Source of the DNA: Streptomyces novaecaesareae
GTDB taxonomy: Bacteria; Actinomycetota; Actinomycetes; Streptomycetales; Streptomycetaceae
NCBI RefSeq assembly: GCF_000716875.1
Contig: NZ_JNWQ01000090.1
Location: 1 to 27,905, forward strand
DNA: 27,905 bases
Reading direction: 5' to 3'
The notes under the pieces are model-generated. The model worked only from the letters and a program-made list of their open reading frames with translations. It was not told where the DNA came from and searched no databases. A program made the position numbers and the translations under genes. Positions 11,714 to 19,592 of this stretch are shown here, in pieces (positions within the stretch are counted from its first letter, which is position 1; every line of letters begins with the position of its first letter).

Positions 11714-12721
11714 ATGAACGAGTCCGACGTGGACGGCCGGAAGCTGTCCGCCACCTTCGAGCGCGCGCTGGACGGCGTCGGGCCCGACCTGGGCCCGCTG
11801 GTCGTCGGCGCCGCCGAACGCGGCCGCTCGATCCGGCGCCGACGGCGGCTCACCACGGTCGGCGCGGCCGCGGCGGCCGTCCTGGTCGTCGCCGGCGCCC
11901 TCACCCTGCGGCCCGGCGGCGGCGCGGCCGCCACCGTCCAGGCTCCGACCATCTCCGCGTCGCCGACCCCGGACCGGACGTTCCCGCAACCGCTGCAGAA
12001 GTCCGACGACGGCCCCGAACGGCTCGACCCGGGCACCGGCGCCGACCAGGGCACGGTCGCCCTCACCGGGCACGCGGCCGTCCTCACCCTCGCCCGGTCC
12101 CTGCCCCCGGGACACACCTCCGGGTTCTCCGGCTACTCCGGGCTGGTCGGGTGGACCGGGCCCGAGACGGGGAACGTGATGGCCCGCGGCCGGCTCCTGT
12201 ACGACGACGGCTCCGGGCCCGCCGAGGTGAGCGTCGAGGTCGACGGCGGCATCGGGGCCCTCTACCGCCCCGGCTCCTACCCGCCGGGCCCCGGCCAGGA
12301 CCCGTACATCATCGGCTACGACGACGACTACGACTGCAAGAAGACGGTCGCGCCGAACATCCGCTCCTGCTCCGCCACCGTGCTCCCCGACGGCAGCCAC
12401 CTCAAGCTCACCGAGAGCGTGCTCGGCGACGTGGTATCCCGCACCGCCAACCTGCTGCGACCGGACAACACCCGGGTCACCGTCTCCGCCGTCAACAGCA
12501 GCGAGGTGGCGGAGTCCGCCAAGGCCCGCACGATCCGGGACGGACTGCCGCTGAGCCTCGACCAGTTGAAGACCGCCGCGATGGCCACCGGATTCCACGA
12601 GTGGATCACCCCGGAGGAGGCCAAGCGGGCCGAGGACGCCGTCCGGCCCTTCCACGACGACACCCCGGAGAAGAACATGCCCTCCGGCAGCGCCGGTGCG
12701 ACGCCCGGCGCCAAGGGGTGA
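11714..12721 (+). CDS. Membrane-anchored protein partnered with the sigma factor (possible anti-sigma)
   Basis: A 335-residue protein: a short cytoplasmic N-terminus (1-45) ending in five arginines (41-45), one membrane helix (about 46-65) and a large extracytoplasmic part. The exterior begins with a Pro/Ser/Thr linker and later has Cys208 and Cys219, close enough for a disulfide. The N-terminus contains LSATFERALDGVGPDLGPLVVGAAERGR, which resembles the short N-terminal segments of proteins encoded after SigE-family sigma genes in Streptomyces. No HXXXCXXC zinc anti-sigma motif is present, so it is not a ZAS-type factor and the anti-sigma role is inferred from context. GAGAGGA at 11699-11705 precedes the ATG by 8 bases. 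Confidence 0.8.
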   Translation: MNESDVDGRKLSATFERALDGVGPDLGPLVVGAAERGRSIRRRRRLTTVGAAAAAVLVVAGALTLRPGGGAAATVQAPTISASPTPDRTFPQPLQKSDDGPERLDPGTGADQGTVALTGHAAVLTLARSLPPGHTSGFSGYSGLVGWTGPETGNVMARGRLLYDDGSGPAEVSVEVDGGIGALYRPGSYPPGPGQDPYIIGYDDDYDCKKTVAPNIRSCSATVLPDGSHLKLTESVLGDVVSRTANLLRPDNTRVTVSAVNSSEVAESAKARTIRDGLPLSLDQLKTAAMATGFHEWITPEEAKRAEDAVRPFHDDTPEKNMPSGSAGATPGAKG

Positions 12722-12779
12722 GAGCCGCCCCGGTACGGTGACCGATGAGTTGACGTACGGGGACGGGCAGGGAACGACG

Positions 12780-13187
12780 ATGATCGTGGTGGACGCATCC
12801 GCGCTGGTACTGGCACTGGCCGACGAGGGCCCGCGCGGGGCCGCCGCCCGGGCCGAACTAGCCTCCGGTGGCGAGTGGTTGGCGCCGGAGCACATCCTGG
12901 TCGAGGTCATGCAGTCGCTGCGCGGCCTCTACCTGGCCAAGGAGCTGACCGCCGAACGGGTCGCCGAACTCACCGGCGAGCTGGCCGCGGTGGCGGTCCG
13001 CAAGGTCGAGGTGGCACCACTGCTCGGGCGGATCTGGGAGCTCAAGGACAACCTGACCCCGGACGACGCCGCGTACGTCGCGGTCGCCGAGCTGCACGGG
13101 GTGCCGCTGGTCACCGCCGACCTGCGGCTGATGCGGGCCAGCGGGCCGCGCTGCGAGATCCGGGGGATCCGGCGCGAACCGGCCTGA
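12780..13187 (+). CDS. PIN-domain protein (VapC-like), no adjacent antitoxin
   Basis: A 135-residue PIN-domain protein with the acidic residues of the family: Asp5 (VVDASALV), Glu42 (LVEVMQSL), Asp95/Asp96 (LTPDDAAYVAVAE) and Asp114 (VTADLRL). VapC toxins are Mg-dependent RNases that usually follow a small vapB antitoxin gene. Here only 58 bp separate it from the upstream membrane-protein gene and no antitoxin-sized frame fits; the next gene downstream is unrelated. The ATG at 12780 starts the PIN fold directly and has CAGGGAA just upstream; an in-frame GTG at 12738 would add 14 residues but lacks a ribosome-binding site. It may be an orphan toxin, a domesticated RNase, or paired in trans. 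Confidence 0.85.
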   Translation: MIVVDASALVLALADEGPRGAAARAELASGGEWLAPEHILVEVMQSLRGLYLAKELTAERVAELTGELAAVAVRKVEVAPLLGRIWELKDNLTPDDAAYVAVAELHGVPLVTADLRLMRASGPRCEIRGIRREPA

Positions 13188-13201
13188 GGGCGGGCGCCGG
13201 T

Positions 13202-13239
13202 GCGGGCGGCGGTGTCGTACGCGGGCGGCGGTGTCCTTC
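13202..13239. repeat. 19-bp tandem repeat, two copies
   Basis: GCGGGCGGCGGTGTC plus four bases is repeated at 13202-13220 and 13221-13239, between the PIN gene and the SOD-like gene, with the start of a third copy. Probably slippage-derived. Confidence 0.55.
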
Positions 13240-13294
13240 GCGGGCCGGCGCCGTTAGCAGGGTGACCGTCGCCCTGCCCCGGAAGGCCCGACCG

Positions 13295-13828
13295 ATGCCC
13301 GCTCCGCTCGCCGCCGCCCTGCTGCCGCTGGCCCTGCTCGCCCCCGCCGCCTCGCGGGTCTCCGTCCTGGAGGCCGCCTTCGACCCGGCCACCGCCTTCG
13401 TCCCGCCGACCGCCGTCAGCTACGCGACCGACCTGGTGCCGTACGGCTCGCACGCCCGGGTCGTCACCGACCGATCGGTGCCCGGGCGGACGGAGTTCAC
13501 CGTGACGGTGTCCGGGCTCGCCCCCGACCACGAGTTTCCGGTGCACCTGCACACCGGGAGCTGCGGGGCCGACCCGGCCTCCTCCGGCCCGCACTACCAG
13601 GACGCGGTCGACCCGGTGCAGCCGTCCACCGACCCGGCGTACGCCAACGAGCGAAACGAGCTGCGGCTGCTGCTGCGCACCGACGGACAGGGCAAGGCCA
13701 CCGCCACGACCGCGGTGGCCTGGCAGCCGCGGCCGGGCGAGGCCCGCTCGCTGGTGCTGCACGCGGGCACCCCGGCCGGCCCGCACGCGGCGGGCGACCG
13801 GGTGGCCTGCGTCAAGCTGGAGCGCTGA
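13295..13828 (+). CDS. Secreted Cu-type superoxide-dismutase-like (SodC fold) protein lacking zinc ligands
   Basis: A 177-residue protein with an N-terminal signal peptide (residues 1 to about 20, PLAAALLPLALLAPAAS). The Cu/Zn-SOD landmarks are HLH (His84, His86), GSCG (Cys90), GPHYQD (His100), LVLHAG (His156) and GDRVACVKL (Arg169, Cys172). These correspond to the four copper ligands, the structural disulfide and the active-site arginine of SodC. Between His100 and His156 there is no histidine, so the zinc-site residues of classical SodC are absent, as in copper-only SOD-like proteins. It would act outside the membrane on superoxide or in copper handling. The ATG at 13295 has GGAAGG at 13281-13286; a GTG at 13262 is in frame but upstream of that site. 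It converges with argF. Confidence 0.8.
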   Translation: MPAPLAAALLPLALLAPAASRVSVLEAAFDPATAFVPPTAVSYATDLVPYGSHARVVTDRSVPGRTEFTVTVSGLAPDHEFPVHLHTGSCGADPASSGPHYQDAVDPVQPSTDPAYANERNELRLLLRTDGQGKATATTAVAWQPRPGEARSLVLHAGTPAGPHAAGDRVACVKLER

Positions 13829-13849
13829 TCCTCGGGCCGTCGACGGGCC

Positions 13850-14851
13850 TCAGGAGCCGAGGGTGGCGACCAGGACCGCCTTGATGGTGTGCAGGCGGTT
13901 CTCGGCCTGGTCGAAGACGATGGAGTGCGGCGACTCGAACAGCTCGTCGGTGCACTCCAGCTCGGTCATGCCGGTCGCCTCGAACATCTGCCGCCCGACC
14001 ACCGTGCCGAGGTCGTGGAAGGCGGGCAGGCAGTGCAGGAACTTCACGGCCGGGTTGCCGGTGGCGCGGACGGTGTCCATGGAGACCTGGTAGGGCTTGA
14101 GCTGCTCGATCCGCTCGGCCCAGACCTCCTTGGGCTCGCCCATCGAGACCCAGACGTCGGTGTAGAGGAAGTCGGCGCCGGCCACGCCCTCGGCCACGTC
14201 CTCGGTCAGGGTGATCCGGGCGCCGGTCGTCTCGGCCAGGGCCCGCGCCGACTTCTGCACGTCCTCCGTCGGCCAGAGCGCGCGCGGGGCGACGATCCGG
14301 ATGTCCATGCCGAGCAGGGCACCGGTGACCAGCAGCGAGTTGCCCATGTTGGAGCGGGCGTCGCCGAGGTAGGCGAGCGCGACCTCGGGGAGCGGCTTGA
14401 CGGTGTGCTCGGTGATGGTGAGCACGTCCGCCAGCATCTGGGTGGGGTGCCACTCGTCGGTCAGGCCGTTCCAGACCGGGACTCCGGCGTGCTGCGCGAG
14501 TTCCTCGACGATCTCCTGGCCGTGGCCGCGGTACTCGATGCCGTCGAACATCCGGCCGAGCACTCTGGCGGTGTCCTTGATGGACTCCTTGTGGCCGATC
14601 TGCGAGGCCGCCGGGTCCAGGTAGGTGGTGGTGGCGCCCTGGTCGTGGGCGGCGACCTCGAAGGCGCAGCGGGTGCGGGTGGAGGTCTTCTCGAAGATCA
14701 GCGCGATGTTCTTGCCGCGCAGCCGGGGCTGCTCGGTGCCCGCGTACTTCGCCGCCTTGAGCCCGGCGGCGAGGTCCACCAGGAAGCGGAACTCCTGGGG
14801 CGTGAAGTCGAGCTCCTTGAGGAAGTGCCTGTTCCGGAGATTGAAGGCCAT
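13850..14851 (-). CDS. argF: Ornithine carbamoyltransferase
   Basis: A 333-residue cytoplasmic transcarbamoylase making citrulline from ornithine and carbamoyl phosphate. The carbamoyl-phosphate loop is [12 protein letters not shown] (54-65, STRTR at 57-61), HPTQ lies in the ornithine/carbamoyl site, and HCLPAFHD is near the C-terminus. Family members of this length and with [16 protein letters not shown] include both anabolic ArgF/ArgI and catabolic ArcB, and no arginine-pathway neighbour is present to decide between them. The ATG at 14851 has AGGAG six bases upstream. A TGTATA...TATACA dyad lies in its promoter region. It converges with the SOD-like gene 21 bp away. Confidence 0.95.
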   Translation of the reverse strand: MAFNLRNRHFLKELDFTPQEFRFLVDLAAGLKAAKYAGTEQPRLRGKNIALIFEKTSTRTRCAFEVAAHDQGATTTYLDPAASQIGHKESIKDTARVLGRMFDGIEYRGHGQEIVEELAQHAGVPVWNGLTDEWHPTQMLADVLTITEHTVKPLPEVALAYLGDARSNMGNSLLVTGALLGMDIRIVAPRALWPTEDVQKSARALAETTGARITLTEDVAEGVAGADFLYTDVWVSMGEPKEVWAERIEQLKPYQVSMDTVRATGNPAVKFLHCLPAFHDLGTVVGRQMFEATGMTELECTDELFESPHSIVFDQAENRLHTIKAVLVATLGS

Positions 14852-14893
14852 GCCGGGCTCCTGGGTGACGGGACGAGGGGGAAGGCTGGCAAG

Positions 14894-14921
14894 TGTATAC
14901 GACGGCCCGAATTTCTATACA
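14894..14921 (-). promoter_or_regulatory. TGTATA-N16-TATACA dyad upstream of argF
   Basis: TGTATA (14894-14899) and TATACA (14916-14921) are inverted, 42-70 bp before the argF ATG, in an AT-rich island of an otherwise GC-rich region. Promoter -10 hexamers and/or ArgR half-sites (TGNAT-like) are both possible readings. The dyad is seen; the role is inferred. Confidence 0.35.
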
Positions 14922-14958
14922 GAAGGGGGTCGGTGAACGGGCGCCCCGGCCCGGGGAA

Positions 14959-14996
14959 GGGGGCTCCCGTTCCCCGGCCGGGCAAGGGGAGCCCCC
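14959..14996 (-). terminator. Hairpin beyond pnkp
   Basis: GGGGGCTCCC (14959-14968) and GGGAGCCCCC (14987-14996) form a 10-bp stem with an 18-base loop, 29 bp past the pnkp stop. A likely terminator of the hen1-pnkp operon. Confidence 0.6.
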
Positions 14997-15025
14997 GACG
15001 GGACTCCCCTCACCGCCGGCCGCCG

Positions 15026-17713
15026 CTACAGCCGCGGATCGACCGGCTCCGACTCCAGCGCCAGCACCGCGAACACCGGCTCGTGCACCCGCCACAGCGG
15101 CTCCCCGGCCGCCAGCCGGTCCAGCGCCTCCAGGCCCAACGCGTACTCGCGCAGCGCCAGTGAGCGCTTGTGGCCCAACGTCCGCTGGCGCAGCCGGTCG
15201 AGGTGCTCGGTGTAGTCCGGGCCGTAGATGATCCGCAGGTACTCCCGGCCGCGCACCTTCACACCGGGCTGCACCAGCCCGCCCGGCCGGCCCTCCCCGC
15301 GCGAGGTCCGCACCAGCGAGGCCAGCGGCTTGACCACCATGCCCTCGCCGCCCGCCCCGGTCAGCTCCTCCCACCAGGCGGTGGCCGCGGCCGTCGAGGC
15401 CTCGTCCTCGGTGTCCACCAGGATCCGGCCGGTGCGGTACAGCACGGGCTCCTTCCCCCCGCCGGCGGCCACCAGCTCCTCGTCGGCGGCCGCCAGGCGG
15501 TCGATCCAGGCCAGGTGCTCGTCGTGCGGGCGCACCGCGAGGTTCGCCCCCTCGGCGGCCAGCACCTGGAACGGCGCCAGCCGGATGCCCGACAGGCCCT
15601 CGGTCGGCCAGCAGTAGCGCCGGTACGCCTCGGTGAACGCCCGCGCGTCGGCGGCGCGCTGCCGCTGGCGGTCGGTCAGCCCGGCCAGGTCCAGGCCGCG
15701 CCCGGCCGCCCGCTCCAGCGCGGACAGCACCTCCGGCAGGGCGGCGCCCGCCGCCGCACCGACCGCCGCGTACTGCCGGCGCAGCAGCTCCACCGCCTTC
15801 AGCGACCACGGCATCAGCTCGGCGTCCAGCAGCAGCCAGCCGGTGCCCAGCTCCTCGAACAGCCCGGCCCGCTCGGCGGCCGCCCGCACCCGGTCCAGCA
15901 CGGCGGCGGTCAGCCCGTCGTCGCCGAGGAAGGCGCGGCCGGTACGGGTCCAGATCGCGCCCGGGCCCGCCACGCCGAAGCGGCGCTCCAGCTCGACCCC
16001 GTCCCGGGCGACCAGCAGCACCGCGCGCGAGCCCATGTGCTTCTCCTCGCACACCAGGTGCCGCACGCCGTCCGCGCGGTAGGCGAGGAAGGCCTCCTCC
16101 GGGTGCTCCAGGTAGCCGTCCCGGCGGGAGGTCGCGCTCGGCGCCATGGTCGGCGGCAGGTAGGCGAGCAGCCGCGGATCCAGCGCGAAGCGGCTCATCA
16201 CCTCCAGCGCGGCCGCCGCGTTCTCCTCCCGGACGGCGACCCGACCGTGCAGACCCGTCTCGACGATCCGGCGCCCGGCCACGTCGGCGAGGTCCAGCGG
16301 GCGGCCCTCACGGGCGCCCGGCGCGTCGGTGATCAGCGGACGCACCGGGGCGTACCACTCGCGCTCGGCCTCGACGCTCACCAGCTCGCGCTCCGGGTAG
16401 CGCAGCGCGGTCAGGCTGCCGCCGAAGACGCAGCCGGTGTCCAGGCAGATGGTGTTGTTGACGAAGCTCGCGGCCGGCACCGGAGTGTGGCCGTAGACCA
16501 CCAGCGCCCGCCCCCGGTACTCCTCGGCCCACGGGTAGCGCACCGGCAGGCCGTACTCGTCGGTCTCGCCGGTGGTCTCCCCGTACAGCGCGTGCGAGCG
16601 GACCCGGCCGGAGTTGCGGCCGTGGTACCTCTCCGGCAGACCGGCGTGGCAGACCACCAGGGCGCCACCGTCCAGCAGGTAGTGGCTGACCAGGTCGCGC
16701 ATGAAGGTGCGCACCCGGGCCTTGAACTCCTCGCTCTCCCCCGCCAGCTGGTCCAGCGACTCCTGCAGGCCGTGCGAGACGGTGACCTTCTTGCCGTCCA
16801 TCGCCCGGCCGAGCTTGTTCTCGTGGTTGCCGGGCACGCAGATCGCGTGGCCGGCCGCCACCATGCCCATCACCAGGCGCAGCACACCCGGAGTGTCGGG
16901 GCCGCGGTCGACCAGGTCGCCGACGAAGACGGCGGTACGGCCCGCCGGGTGCTCGGCGTCCACCAGGCGGCCCTCGGCGTCCCGGGTGAGGCTGTAGCCG
17001 AGGCGGGTCAGCAGCGTCTCCAGCTCGGAACGGCAGCCGTGGATGTCACCCACGATGTCGAACGGGCCGGAGAGGTGGCGCAGGTCGTTGTAGCGCTTCT
17101 CCAGCTCGATCCCGGCCGACGCCACCTCGGCCTCACCGCGCAGGATGTGCACCTTGCGGAAACCCTCGCGCTCCAGGCCGCGCAGGGAACGGCGCAGCTC
17201 GCGGTTCTGCCGCGGGATGACGTGGGCGGGCAGCTGGCGGTCCGGGCGGGAGCGGTTGCGCTCGGCGCACACCCCCGGCGGGACGTCCAGGACGATCGCG
17301 ATCGGCAGCACGTCGTGCTCGCGGGCGATCCGGACCAGCTGACGACGGGCCTCGGGCTGCACGTTGGTGGCGTCCACGACGGTCAGCCGGCCGGCCGCCA
17401 GGCGCTTGCCGACGATGTAGTGCAGGAGGTCGAAGGCCTCGGCGGAGGCGGACTGGTCGTTCTCGTCGTCGGCGACCAGTCCGCGGCAGAAGTCGGAGGA
17501 GACGACCTGGGTGGGCAGGAAGTGGCGGCGGGCGAAGGTGGACTTGCCCGCGCCGCTGGTGCCGATCAGGACCACGAGGGAGACGTCGGTGACGGGGAGG
17601 CGGCGGGGGGTGGTGCTCTCGGGTGCCTCGTCGGCTGTCGCGTCTGCTGTCGTGTCAGTTGCGTCGTCGGCTGTCGCGTCGTCGGCTGTCGCGTCGGCTG
17701 CGTCGTCGGTCAT
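15026..17713 (-). CDS. pnkp: Polynucleotide kinase-phosphatase-ligase of the bacterial RNA-repair system
   Basis: An 895-residue trifunctional protein. Residues 1-40 are an Asp/Thr/Ala low-complexity extension. The P-loop 5'-kinase follows with GTSGAGKST (51-59) and SSDF (Asp74). The metallophosphoesterase that removes 2',3'-cyclic/3' phosphates has GDIHG (222-226), GDLVDRG (265-271) and GNHE (295-298). The C-terminal adenylyltransferase (ligase-like) domain has the nucleotidyl motif EEKHMGS with Lys558. With Hen1, this protein repairs RNAs cut by ribotoxins (established for Anabaena and Clostridium thermocellum Pnkp/Hen1). The ATG at 17713 overlaps the hen1 stop (ATGA) and is preceded by GAAGGAGG, so translation is coupled. 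The N-terminal tail is repeat-encoded and longer than needed. Confidence 0.95.
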   Translation of the reverse strand: MTDDAADATADDATADDATDTTADATADEAPESTTPRRLPVTDVSLVVLIGTSGAGKSTFARRHFLPTQVVSSDFCRGLVADDENDQSASAEAFDLLHYIVGKRLAAGRLTVVDATNVQPEARRQLVRIAREHDVLPIAIVLDVPPGVCAERNRSRPDRQLPAHVIPRQNRELRRSLRGLEREGFRKVHILRGEAEVASAGIELEKRYNDLRHLSGPFDIVGDIHGCRSELETLLTRLGYSLTRDAEGRLVDAEHPAGRTAVFVGDLVDRGPDTPGVLRLVMGMVAAGHAICVPGNHENKLGRAMDGKKVTVSHGLQESLDQLAGESEEFKARVRTFMRDLVSHYLLDGGALVVCHAGLPERYHGRNSGRVRSHALYGETTGETDEYGLPVRYPWAEEYRGRALVVYGHTPVPAASFVNNTICLDTGCVFGGSLTALRYPERELVSVEAEREWYAPVRPLITDAPGAREGRPLDLADVAGRRIVETGLHGRVAVREENAAAALEVMSRFALDPRLLAYLPPTMAPSATSRRDGYLEHPEEAFLAYRADGVRHLVCEEKHMGSRAVLLVARDGVELERRFGVAGPGAIWTRTGRAFLGDDGLTAAVLDRVRAAAERAGLFEELGTGWLLLDAELMPWSLKAVELLRRQYAAVGAAAGAALPEVLSALERAAGRGLDLAGLTDRQRQRAADARAFTEAYRRYCWPTEGLSGIRLAPFQVLAAEGANLAVRPHDEHLAWIDRLAAADEELVAAGGGKEPVLYRTGRILVDTEDEASTAAATAWWEELTGAGGEGMVVKPLASLVRTSRGEGRPGGLVQPGVKVRGREYLRIIYGPDYTEHLDRLRQRTLGHKRSLALREYALGLEALDRLAAGEPLWRVHEPVFAVLALESEPVDPRL
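17606..17713 (-). repeat. Degenerate repeat encoding the Pnkp N-terminal tail
   Basis: The first 36 codons of pnkp consist of variants of GCGTCGTCGGCTGTC-like units (plus-strand reading 17638-17710), giving Asp-Ala-Thr-Ala-Asp repeats ahead of the kinase fold. It abuts the minisatellite at the end of hen1. Confidence 0.6.
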
Positions 17714-19458
17714 CGGGATTCGCCTCCTTCGGGCGTCGTCGGTTCGGTGGCGGTCGGCCGGGCGACCGGTGCTTCGGTGGCGGTCGCCGTCGTGACGGTC
17801 GCCGTCGTGACGGTCGCCGTCGTGACGGTCGCCGTCGTGACGGTCGCCGTCGTGGCGGTCGCCGTCGTGGCGGTGGGCTCGGCGGCGGTGGGCTCGGCGG
17901 CGGTACGGAACAGGGCGAGCTGGGTAGGTGCGCCGACCTCCTCGTCCTCCGGGCCAACCGGGCGCAGCACCACGGTGTAGCCGTAGGCGGCCGCGACCTT
18001 CTCGGCCCAGGCGCGGAACTCGGCGCGGAACCACTCGAAGCGGTGGTCGGCGTGCCGGGCCGTGCCCGCCGGCAGGCTCTCCCAGCGGACGTTGTACTCG
18101 GCGTTCGGCGTGGTGACCACGACGGCCCGCGGCCGGGCGGCGCCGAACACGGCGTACTCCAGGGCGGGCAGCCGCGGCAGGTCCAGGTGCTCGATCACCT
18201 CGCACAGCACCGCCGCGTCGAAGCCCTTCAGCCGGGCGTCGGTGTACGTCAGCGCGCCCTGCGCCAGCGTCACCCGGGCCGCCTGCCGCTCCGGCAGGCG
18301 CTCCAGGCGCAGCTTGCGGTTCGCCGCCTGCAACGCCCGGACGGACACGTCCACGCCGAGGATCCCGGTGAACCGGGCGTCCTTGAGCAGCTCGCCGATC
18401 AGCTCGCCCTGCCCGCAACCGAGGTCGGCGACGCGGGCGGCGCCGGTCTCGCGCAGGGCGTCGATGATCGCGGTGCGGCGCTGCTCGGCGAGGGACGGCG
18501 GGCGGGGCTCCGTCCGCTCCTCCCCACCCTGCTCGCCGCCGTTCTCCTGGCTGCTCTCCTGGGTGCTCTCCTGACCCGTCCCCCGGCCGGTCTCCTGACC
18601 GGTCTCCTGGACGGTCTCCTCCGCGGGCCGGTCGTCGACCGCGTTGTCGATCTCCTCGACCTCGCGGTCGTCCGCCTCCGCCAGCCGGGCCAGCTCCAGG
18701 CGCTCCATCGCGGCCCGGGTCAGCGACCAGCGGCGGGCGAGGTAACGACGGGTGATCAGGGCGCGCTCCGGGTGGGCGGCCAGCCAGCCCTCGCCGGCGG
18801 CGAGCAGCTTGTCCACCTCGTCCGGGGCGACCCAGTAGTGCTTGGCGCCGTCCAGCACCGGCAGCAGCACGTACAGCTGCTGGAGTGCGTCGGCGAGCCG
18901 GACGGTCTCGGAGGCGAGCGCGATCCGCACGTACCGGGAATCGCCCCACTCCGGGAACGCCTCGTCCAGCGGGATCGCCGTCGCCTCGACCCGCCAGCCC
19001 AGCGGCTCGAACAACCGGGCCACCATCGCCGGGCCGCCGCCCTCGCCCGCACCGTTCGCGGGCACGGCGGGCAGCTCGATCCGCAGCGGGCGGGCCTGCC
19101 CCGGCAGTTCGGGACGGGCCGGGCAGGCGCCCTTCATCGCGGACCGGAACACCGTCCGCAGCGCCACCGCGAGCAGCGAGGACGCGGCGTACGGGCGGTC
19201 GTTGACGTACTGGGCGAGCGCGAAGTCGGGCGAGCCGCCGCGCCCCCTGCCGTCGCCCCGGCCCTTGCGGACCAGCGCGATGGGGTCGATGTCCAGCAGC
19301 AGCGCCGCGGTGCAGGCCTCGTCCCCCGCCTCGGGGTAGAAGACGTGGGCCTCACCGTGCGACGTCGTGAACCGCTGGACCTTGCCGGGGTGCTTGTGCA
19401 GCAGGAACCCGAGATCCGTGGCCGGATTCTCGGCGCTGCCAGTGGTGGAGATCGACAT
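17710..19458 (-). CDS. hen1: Hen1, 3'-terminal RNA ribose 2'-O-methyltransferase
   Basis: A 582-residue protein. An N-terminal Hen1_L-type domain (1 to about 260, with TDLGFLLHKHPGKVQ at 14-28) precedes a class I methyltransferase with the SAM loop DLGCGQGE (345-352). The metal site is Glu420, Glu423 and His424 (EVIEH) with His472 in ADHRFEWFRAEF. Hen1 methylates the 2'-OH at the cleaved RNA 3' end so that the repaired junction resists re-cleavage. The two domains are joined by a Glu/Gln/Thr/Ser-rich linker (280-318), and the canonical fold ends near residue 517, leaving a 65-residue Thr/Ala/Val repeat tail. The ATG at 19458 has only a weak GGCGGG upstream; a GTG two codons earlier is possible. 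It is first in the operon, overlaps pnkp, and diverges from dapD. Confidence 0.95.
   Translation of the reverse strand: MSISTTGSAENPATDLGFLLHKHPGKVQRFTTSHGEAHVFYPEAGDEACTAALLLDIDPIALVRKGRGDGRGRGGSPDFALAQYVNDRPYAASSLLAVALRTVFRSAMKGACPARPELPGQARPLRIELPAVPANGAGEGGGPAMVARLFEPLGWRVEATAIPLDEAFPEWGDSRYVRIALASETVRLADALQQLYVLLPVLDGAKHYWVAPDEVDKLLAAGEGWLAAHPERALITRRYLARRWSLTRAAMERLELARLAEADDREVEEIDNAVDDRPAEETVQETGQETGRGTGQESTQESSQENGGEQGGEERTEPRPPSLAEQRRTAIIDALRETGAARVADLGCGQGELIGELLKDARFTGILGVDVSVRALQAANRKLRLERLPERQAARVTLAQGALTYTDARLKGFDAAVLCEVIEHLDLPRLPALEYAVFGAARPRAVVVTTPNAEYNVRWESLPAGTARHADHRFEWFRAEFRAWAEKVAAAYGYTVVLRPVGPEDEEVGAPTQLALFRTAAEPTAAEPTATTATATTATVTTATVTTATVTTATVTTATATEAPVARPTATEPTTPEGGESR
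17781..17900 (-). repeat. 15-bp in-frame minisatellite in the hen1 3' end
   Basis: Six tandem copies of CGGTCGCCGTCGTGA/G (17781-17795, 17796-17810, 17811-17825, 17826-17840, 17841-17855, 17856-17870) are followed by two copies of CGGTGGGCTCGGCGG (17871-17900). On the minus strand they encode repeated Thr-Thr-Ala-Thr-Val and Thr-Ala-Ala-Glu-Pro pentapeptides. Because the unit is 15 bp, copy-number change would keep the frame. Confidence 0.92.
18505..18621 (-). repeat. Degenerate repeat encoding the Hen1 interdomain linker
   Basis: Repeats of the CTCCTGACCGGT/CTCCTGGGTGCT type encode QETGQET...QESTQESSQE between the N-terminal domain and the methyltransferase. The result is an acidic, flexible linker. 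Confidence 0.55.
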
Positions 19459-19592
19459 GAACACCCGCCGAAGTATTGCCCAGGAACCGGCCCCTGAGCA
19501 CCGGGTTTTCCCGCCCGGCACCCCACCGGCCAGGGCGTCCGCCGGGCGTGTCCGCACGATGGGCGTGTTCGGCAGCGGGGCCCCGCATTGGC

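Noticed and set aside
12722..12779. Search for a vapB antitoxin immediately upstream of the PIN gene
   Set aside because: Only 58 bp are available, and no start/ribosome-binding-site combination yields an antitoxin-sized peptide.
12780..13187. PIN toxin as the ribotoxin answered by the nearby Hen1-Pnkp operon
   Set aside because: PIN/VapC RNases leave 5'-phosphate and 3'-OH ends, whereas Pnkp/Hen1 repairs 5'-OH and 2',3'-cyclic phosphate ends; the genes are also 1.8 kb or more apart with argF between.
17781..17900. Possible CRISPR array from regular repeats
   Set aside because: The 15-bp units are contiguous without spacers, inside a reading frame, and no cas genes are present.
15170..17980. 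Long plus-strand frame opposite pnkp (936 codons), and the plus-strand frame at 17623-19497 opposite hen1
   Set aside because: Shadows of the Pnkp and Hen1 coding strand; no domain or ribosome-binding support.
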